A program made the translations under genes and the position numbers. A DNA stretch of 7,606 nucleotides from Rhodoluna sp. (GTDB lineage Bacteria > Actinomycetota > Actinomycetes > Actinomycetales > Microbacteriaceae), in the NCBI GenBank assembly GCA_023260375.1, contig JALQVK010000044.1, positions 1 to 7,606 on the forward strand, read 5' to 3'. This document shows positions 5,642 to 7,606 of this stretch, piece after piece; the first letter of the stretch is position 1, and every line of letters begins with the position of its first letter. The notes under the pieces were generated by a model. That model was not told the DNA's origin, did not search any database, and saw nothing but the letters and a program-made list of their open reading frames with translations.

Positions 5642-6082
5642 TTACTGTTCACTCGCCTCTGAAGTAAGTAACTGAGCTAGCAACGCCTTTGCCTTGGCTT
5701 CATTCATACCTTCAAACTCTTTGGCGGTTACTCCTAGTTTTTGTAATTCTCGATATAGGTATAGCGGAACTCCTGCACCTGGTTCTCGCTTCACTTCACC
5801 GCGATTGGGCATTACCTTGGCTTTTACGCATTGCCAGAAATCGTTTGCGCTCACTCGAAGATCCATCTTGAGAATCTTGCTTTCAAGTTTGACGCCATAG
5901 GTAACCTTGTTGACGGGGTGTGAGATGTGAGTCCGAAGTTGGCTGCCATCCCAGAGTCCTAGTCGGAATGTTTGGTGATGTCTCACTTTTTTACCGGTAG
6001 CACCAAGGACTTCGGTCCAGCCCTCGTTCAAGCAAAAGTCCCGGTGGTCAACCTTGGTCATTGCCGGAAACTTGGTTGCCAT
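5642..6082 (-). CDS. Putative toxin of an actinobacterial type II toxin-antitoxin pair (HicA-like?)
   Basis: A 146-residue protein of the actinobacterial family usually annotated 'cytotoxic translational repressor of toxin-antitoxin stability system'. Recognisable blocks are 'DFCLNEGWTEV' (15-25), 'VRHHQTFRLGLWDGSQLRTHISHPVNKVTYG' (33-63), 'ILKMDLRVSANDFWQCV' (70-86) and a C-terminal helical part 'PLYLYRELQKLGVTAKEFEGM' (106-126). The His-containing strand followed by 'G..L.T.IS' and a 'vs..dFW..V' helix resembles the HicA mRNA-interferase fold, where a single histidine is catalytic; His35 or His36 would be the candidate. RNase activity is inference. The ATG overlaps the antitoxin stop by one base (TAATG), the normal antitoxin-first order. 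Met8 is an alternative start. Confidence 0.82.
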   Translation of the reverse strand: MATKFPAMTKVDHRDFCLNEGWTEVLGATGKKVRHHQTFRLGLWDGSQLRTHISHPVNKVTYGVKLESKILKMDLRVSANDFWQCVKAKVMPNRGEVKREPGAGVPLYLYRELQKLGVTAKEFEGMNEAKAKALLAQLLTSEASEQ

Positions 6083-6492
6083 TAGCGCTCCAGCCAGTTT
6101 TTCAGTTGCTCATCTGTGGAAAGTTTGATTAGCTGCACCAAACCCCAGTAATCGGAGTGATTTGGGGCAGTGAGGAGGTGATCTTCCCAGTCCTCGGCGT
6201 ATTCACGAAGCACAGCAATCATGTCTTCTAGAGCAGCGTCAACGTCTTTGCCTTCTGAGTGGAAAGGGAGCGTGGTCGAGTAAAGCCACGTGCCGTCCTT
6301 GGTTACTTCGGTCTCAATCTTGGCTGGGATGGTCTCGAAGAGGAACTGTTGAATCTTCTCAAGAGGCAAAGCGACGACGATTCCATCGCCTCTACCCAGA
6401 GTGACCGACTTGCCGTCGTCGGTTGCGTCAAAGACTTTCTTGAGGTTAGCGCGAGCGACAGCGACGCCTTGAAAGTCAATTTGAATCGACAA
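6082..6492 (-). CDS. Putative antitoxin, Phd-like N-terminus with HicB-like C-terminal part
   Basis: 136 residues in two parts. Residues about 8-52 ('VAVARANLKKVFDATDDGKSVTLGRGDGIVVALPLEKIQQFL') follow the Phd/YefM DNA-binding pattern. Residues about 60-136 have a HicB-like strand and helix ('DGTWLYSTTLPFHSEGKDVDAALEDMIAVLREYAEDW') and then 'APNHSDYWGLVQLIKLSTDEQLKNWL', typical of the PHD_like antitoxin family partnered with this toxin type. The start is TTG at 6492, chosen because a perfect AGGAGG lies 5 bases upstream and no in-frame ATG or GTG fits better. The N-terminal part should bind DNA and repress the operon, and the C-terminal part should block the toxin. A near-perfect palindrome overlies the transcription start region just upstream. 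Confidence 0.85.
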   Translation of the reverse strand: MSIQIDFQGVAVARANLKKVFDATDDGKSVTLGRGDGIVVALPLEKIQQFLFETIPAKIETEVTKDGTWLYSTTLPFHSEGKDVDAALEDMIAVLREYAEDWEDHLLTAPNHSDYWGLVQLIKLSTDEQLKNWLER

Positions 6493-6497
6493 TTCCG

Positions 6498-6503
6498 CCT
6501 CCT
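6498..6503 (-). promoter_or_regulatory. Consensus Shine-Dalgarno deciding the antitoxin TTG start
   Basis: On the minus strand AGGAGG is followed by 5 bases (CGGAA) and then TTG. It is the strongest ribosome site in the window and fixes the start on a non-ATG codon. Its outermost base is also the first base of the palindrome. Confidence 0.85.
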
Positions 6504-6530
6504 ATGAGCAAGATGTACATGTTGCTCATA
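6503..6530. promoter_or_regulatory. 28-bp near-perfect palindrome, probable autoregulatory operator
   Basis: Arms TATGAGCAA (6503-6511) and TTGCTCATA (6522-6530) are exact inverted repeats. The central GATGTACATG is itself palindromic except for its outer base pair, so 13 of 14 base pairs match about a centre between 6516 and 6517. It lies between the minus-strand -10 box TACAAT (6530-6535) and the AGGAGG, so a bound dimer would cover the transcription start. Autorepression by the antitoxin or by a toxin-antitoxin complex is the obvious reading. As RNA it could also form a hairpin near the ribosome site. Confidence 0.8.
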
Positions 6531-6535
6531 TTGTA
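6530..6535 (-). promoter_or_regulatory. -10 box of the toxin-antitoxin promoter
   Basis: TACAAT on the minus strand matches the TATAAT consensus at five of six positions. It would start transcription near 6523, inside the palindrome, giving a leader of about 30 nt. No good -35 is found at 17-18 bp, only T-rich TTTTCT-type sequence that overlaps the terminator tail of the upstream gene. Confidence 0.55.
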
Positions 6536-6550
6536 GAACTTAACCAAGGA

Positions 6551-6578
6551 AAAGAAAATCCCCTGACCAGAGTCTGGG
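6551..6578 (-). terminator. Intrinsic terminator after the pentapeptide-repeat gene
   Basis: On the minus strand CCC (6578-6576), a mismatch, and GAC (6574-6572) pair with GTC (6567-6565) and GGG (6563-6561) around a 4-base loop. TTTTCTTT (6558-6551) follows. The stem is short and interrupted, but it starts about 10 bases after the stop codon and has a good T tract. It insulates the toxin-antitoxin promoter that starts just beyond it. Confidence 0.65.
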
Positions 6579-6587
6579 AATAAATCT

Positions 6588-7606
6588 TTAGAGAATTTTA
6601 ACTTCAGGGCTAGTGGCTATTGCGTTTGCAAATCCGAAGTGAGTTTGAGTCACTCTCAAAGAGATCCTGTGGCCCTTATGGCTCGAATCCAGTTTGAACG
6701 ATGGAGACGTTGCGCCCTCAATTGGCAATCCATCCAGTAGCCATTGGTAGCTAATTTCCGCGCCCTTTACCCAGGCCAAGACTGTTGTTTTGAGAGTTTG
6801 CTTCACCTTAGGAGTACCCGATAATTTTGGCGAAGTTGGTTTCATCGTGCAGGTTGGGATAGTTGCTGTGGGCCGATCAGAAATTGGCCATCCTTGAACG
6901 TTAGAACTTATTTGAACAATGATTTGAGCGCCACAGTCATCAGCAGTAACTGTGTAAGTATTTTTTGTGGCCTTAGCGATAATTCCCGTGGTTCCGTTGG
7001 ACCACTGATAAGTCCAAATCGTGCTTGGATCACTGTAATTTGAAGGATTGGCCTTGAGTGTCTTTCCCAGTTCAAGAGTTCCGGTAATAGACGCACCTAC
7101 GTAATCGATTGATATCCAAGTACTTCCAACTACCTTATTCAGAGAAGAGAGCCCAACGGGTTTACCGATGATTCCTGTTCCATGCGAATGCGCTAATGAT
7201 GCACCGAAAAAATTGGCGCGTGTTAGGTTGGCATTTGTGAAATCGGCTTCAGGTAATACTGCTCGTGTTAGATTTGCGTCAGTTAAATTCGCTCCAGTGA
7301 AGTTTGCTGAATGTCTAATGGTGTTATTATTCCAAAAATCCGTAAATTGACTTTCAGTAAGGTTTGCGCCTGTAAAGTTCACTCCAAGAAGAGTGGAATT
7401 CTTAAAGTTCGCTCGCATGAGTTTTGCATTGGTGAAATTCGCACCAGATAGGTCAACTCCCACAAAGATTGCGGCTCTGAGATCGCAACCTGTGAAGTCA
7501 TAATTTGCAACCATGCCACCAGCCAACCAGGCTTCTTTACACGTCGCTGCATGTGCTGGGCTCGATGAGGGTATGAGTGCGCCTAATACTAATAAAACTG
7601 CAGAAG
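6588..7606 (-). CDS. Exported pentapeptide-repeat protein with two Ig-like repeats (5' end outside window)
   Basis: The frame stays open from the TAA at 6588-6590 to the window edge, so the TTG at 7526 is not the start. Counting from the first full codon (7604), residues 2-11 are a hydrophobic core (AVLLVLGALI), followed by 'PSSSPAHA'. This is the end of a signal peptide with likely cleavage after AHA at residue 19. Residues about 35-138 are A(N/D)LXX pentapeptide repeats, a right-handed beta-helix, interrupted at 88-98. Residues about 160-250 and 255-338 are two Ig-like units of the 'SGTpkVkqTLk...YQW..dG.pI.GAT...' type common in secreted actinobacterial proteins. Cys22/Cys40 and Cys224/Cys252 could form disulfides. 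No LPXTG or transmembrane anchor is at the C-terminus, so it may be released or bound non-covalently. Function unknown; surface binding is plausible. Confidence 0.9.
   Translation of the reverse strand, partial: SAVLLVLGALIPSSSPAHAATCKEAWLAGGMVANYDFTGCDLRAAIFVGVDLSGANFTNAKLMRANFKNSTLLGVNFTGANLTESQFTDFWNNNTIRHSANFTGANLTDANLTRAVLPEADFTNANLTRANFFGASLAHSHGTGIIGKPVGLSSLNKVVGSTWISIDYVGASITGTLELGKTLKANPSNYSDPSTIWTYQWSNGTTGIIAKATKNTYTVTADDCGAQIIVQISSNVQGWPISDRPTATIPTCTMKPTSPKLSGTPKVKQTLKTTVLAWVKGAEISYQWLLDGLPIEGATSPSFKLDSSHKGHRISLRVTQTHFGFANAIATSPEVKIL
7191..7502 (-). repeat. Pentapeptide-repeat tract
   Basis: About twenty A(N/D)(L/F)xx units are encoded here, for example 'GANFT NAKLM RANFK' and 'TGANLTDANLTRA'. 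The DNA shows matching recurrent blocks such as GTTAGGTTGGC and GTTAAATTCGC on the plus strand. One non-repeat insertion near 7311-7343 (WNNNTIRHS) breaks the series. The similarity among units suggests growth by tandem duplication. Confidence 0.85.

Noticed and set aside
6476..6529. Possible 17-codon leader peptide (ATG within the palindrome) before the antitoxin
   Set aside because: Its ATG comes from the palindrome arm, has no Shine-Dalgarno, and would begin at about the transcription start; coincidence is likelier.
1..7606. CRISPR array, insertion sequence or prophage attachment site, including at the 3' end of tRNA-Lys
   Set aside because: No spaced direct repeats, transposase, integrase or duplicated tRNA 3' end were seen.

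Overview
The window looks like chromosomal DNA from a small-genome, mid-GC actinobacterium. The best guess is an aquatic Microbacteriaceae lineage (Rhodoluna/Aquiluna-like); this is inferred from protein families and dense packing, not from a marker gene. The actinobacterial signals are a WhiB protein of the WhiB1/WblE type and, tail to tail with it, a PdtaS-type histidine kinase, the same arrangement as in Mycobacterium. A secreted protein with actinobacterial-style Ig-like repeats fits too. Packing is tight: three convergent gene pairs have overlapping or abutting stop codons (1828-1835, 2649-2652, 5357/5358), and most co-directional genes overlap or sit 2-9 bases apart.

Layout. 1-360: 3' end of a probable MinD/CpaE-like ATPase. 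357-1835: the PdtaS-like kinase, overlapping it by ATGA. 1828-2082 (-): whiB. 2266-2652: a four-helix membrane protein of unknown role. 2649-3575 (-): a two-gene unit, a VOC/PhnB-fold protein followed by the peroxiredoxin Bcp/PrxQ. 3593-3761: a tRNA-Lys(CTT) unit with a plausible promoter and an intrinsic terminator. 3797-5357 (+): a photolyase/cryptochrome-like flavoprotein 4 bases ahead of a MarR-type winged-helix regulator. 5358-6492 (-): a three-gene unit read antitoxin, toxin, DUF1905. Its promoter carries a 28-bp near-perfect palindrome between the -10 box and the Shine-Dalgarno. 6588-7606 (-): an exported pentapeptide-repeat/Ig-like protein that runs off the window.

The most striking object is the photolyase-like gene. 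Its FAD-binding domain comes first and its alpha/beta photolyase domain second, the reverse of the usual order. A TAA directly before the ATG excludes a missing N-terminal domain in that frame. Its only four cysteines fall where FeS-type bacterial cryptochromes/photolyases bind a [4Fe-4S] cluster. Translational coupling to a MarR regulator makes a light- or redox-sensing regulatory pair an attractive but untested idea. The second point of interest is the toxin-antitoxin unit, with its composite Phd/HicB-like antitoxin and an operator placed for autorepression.
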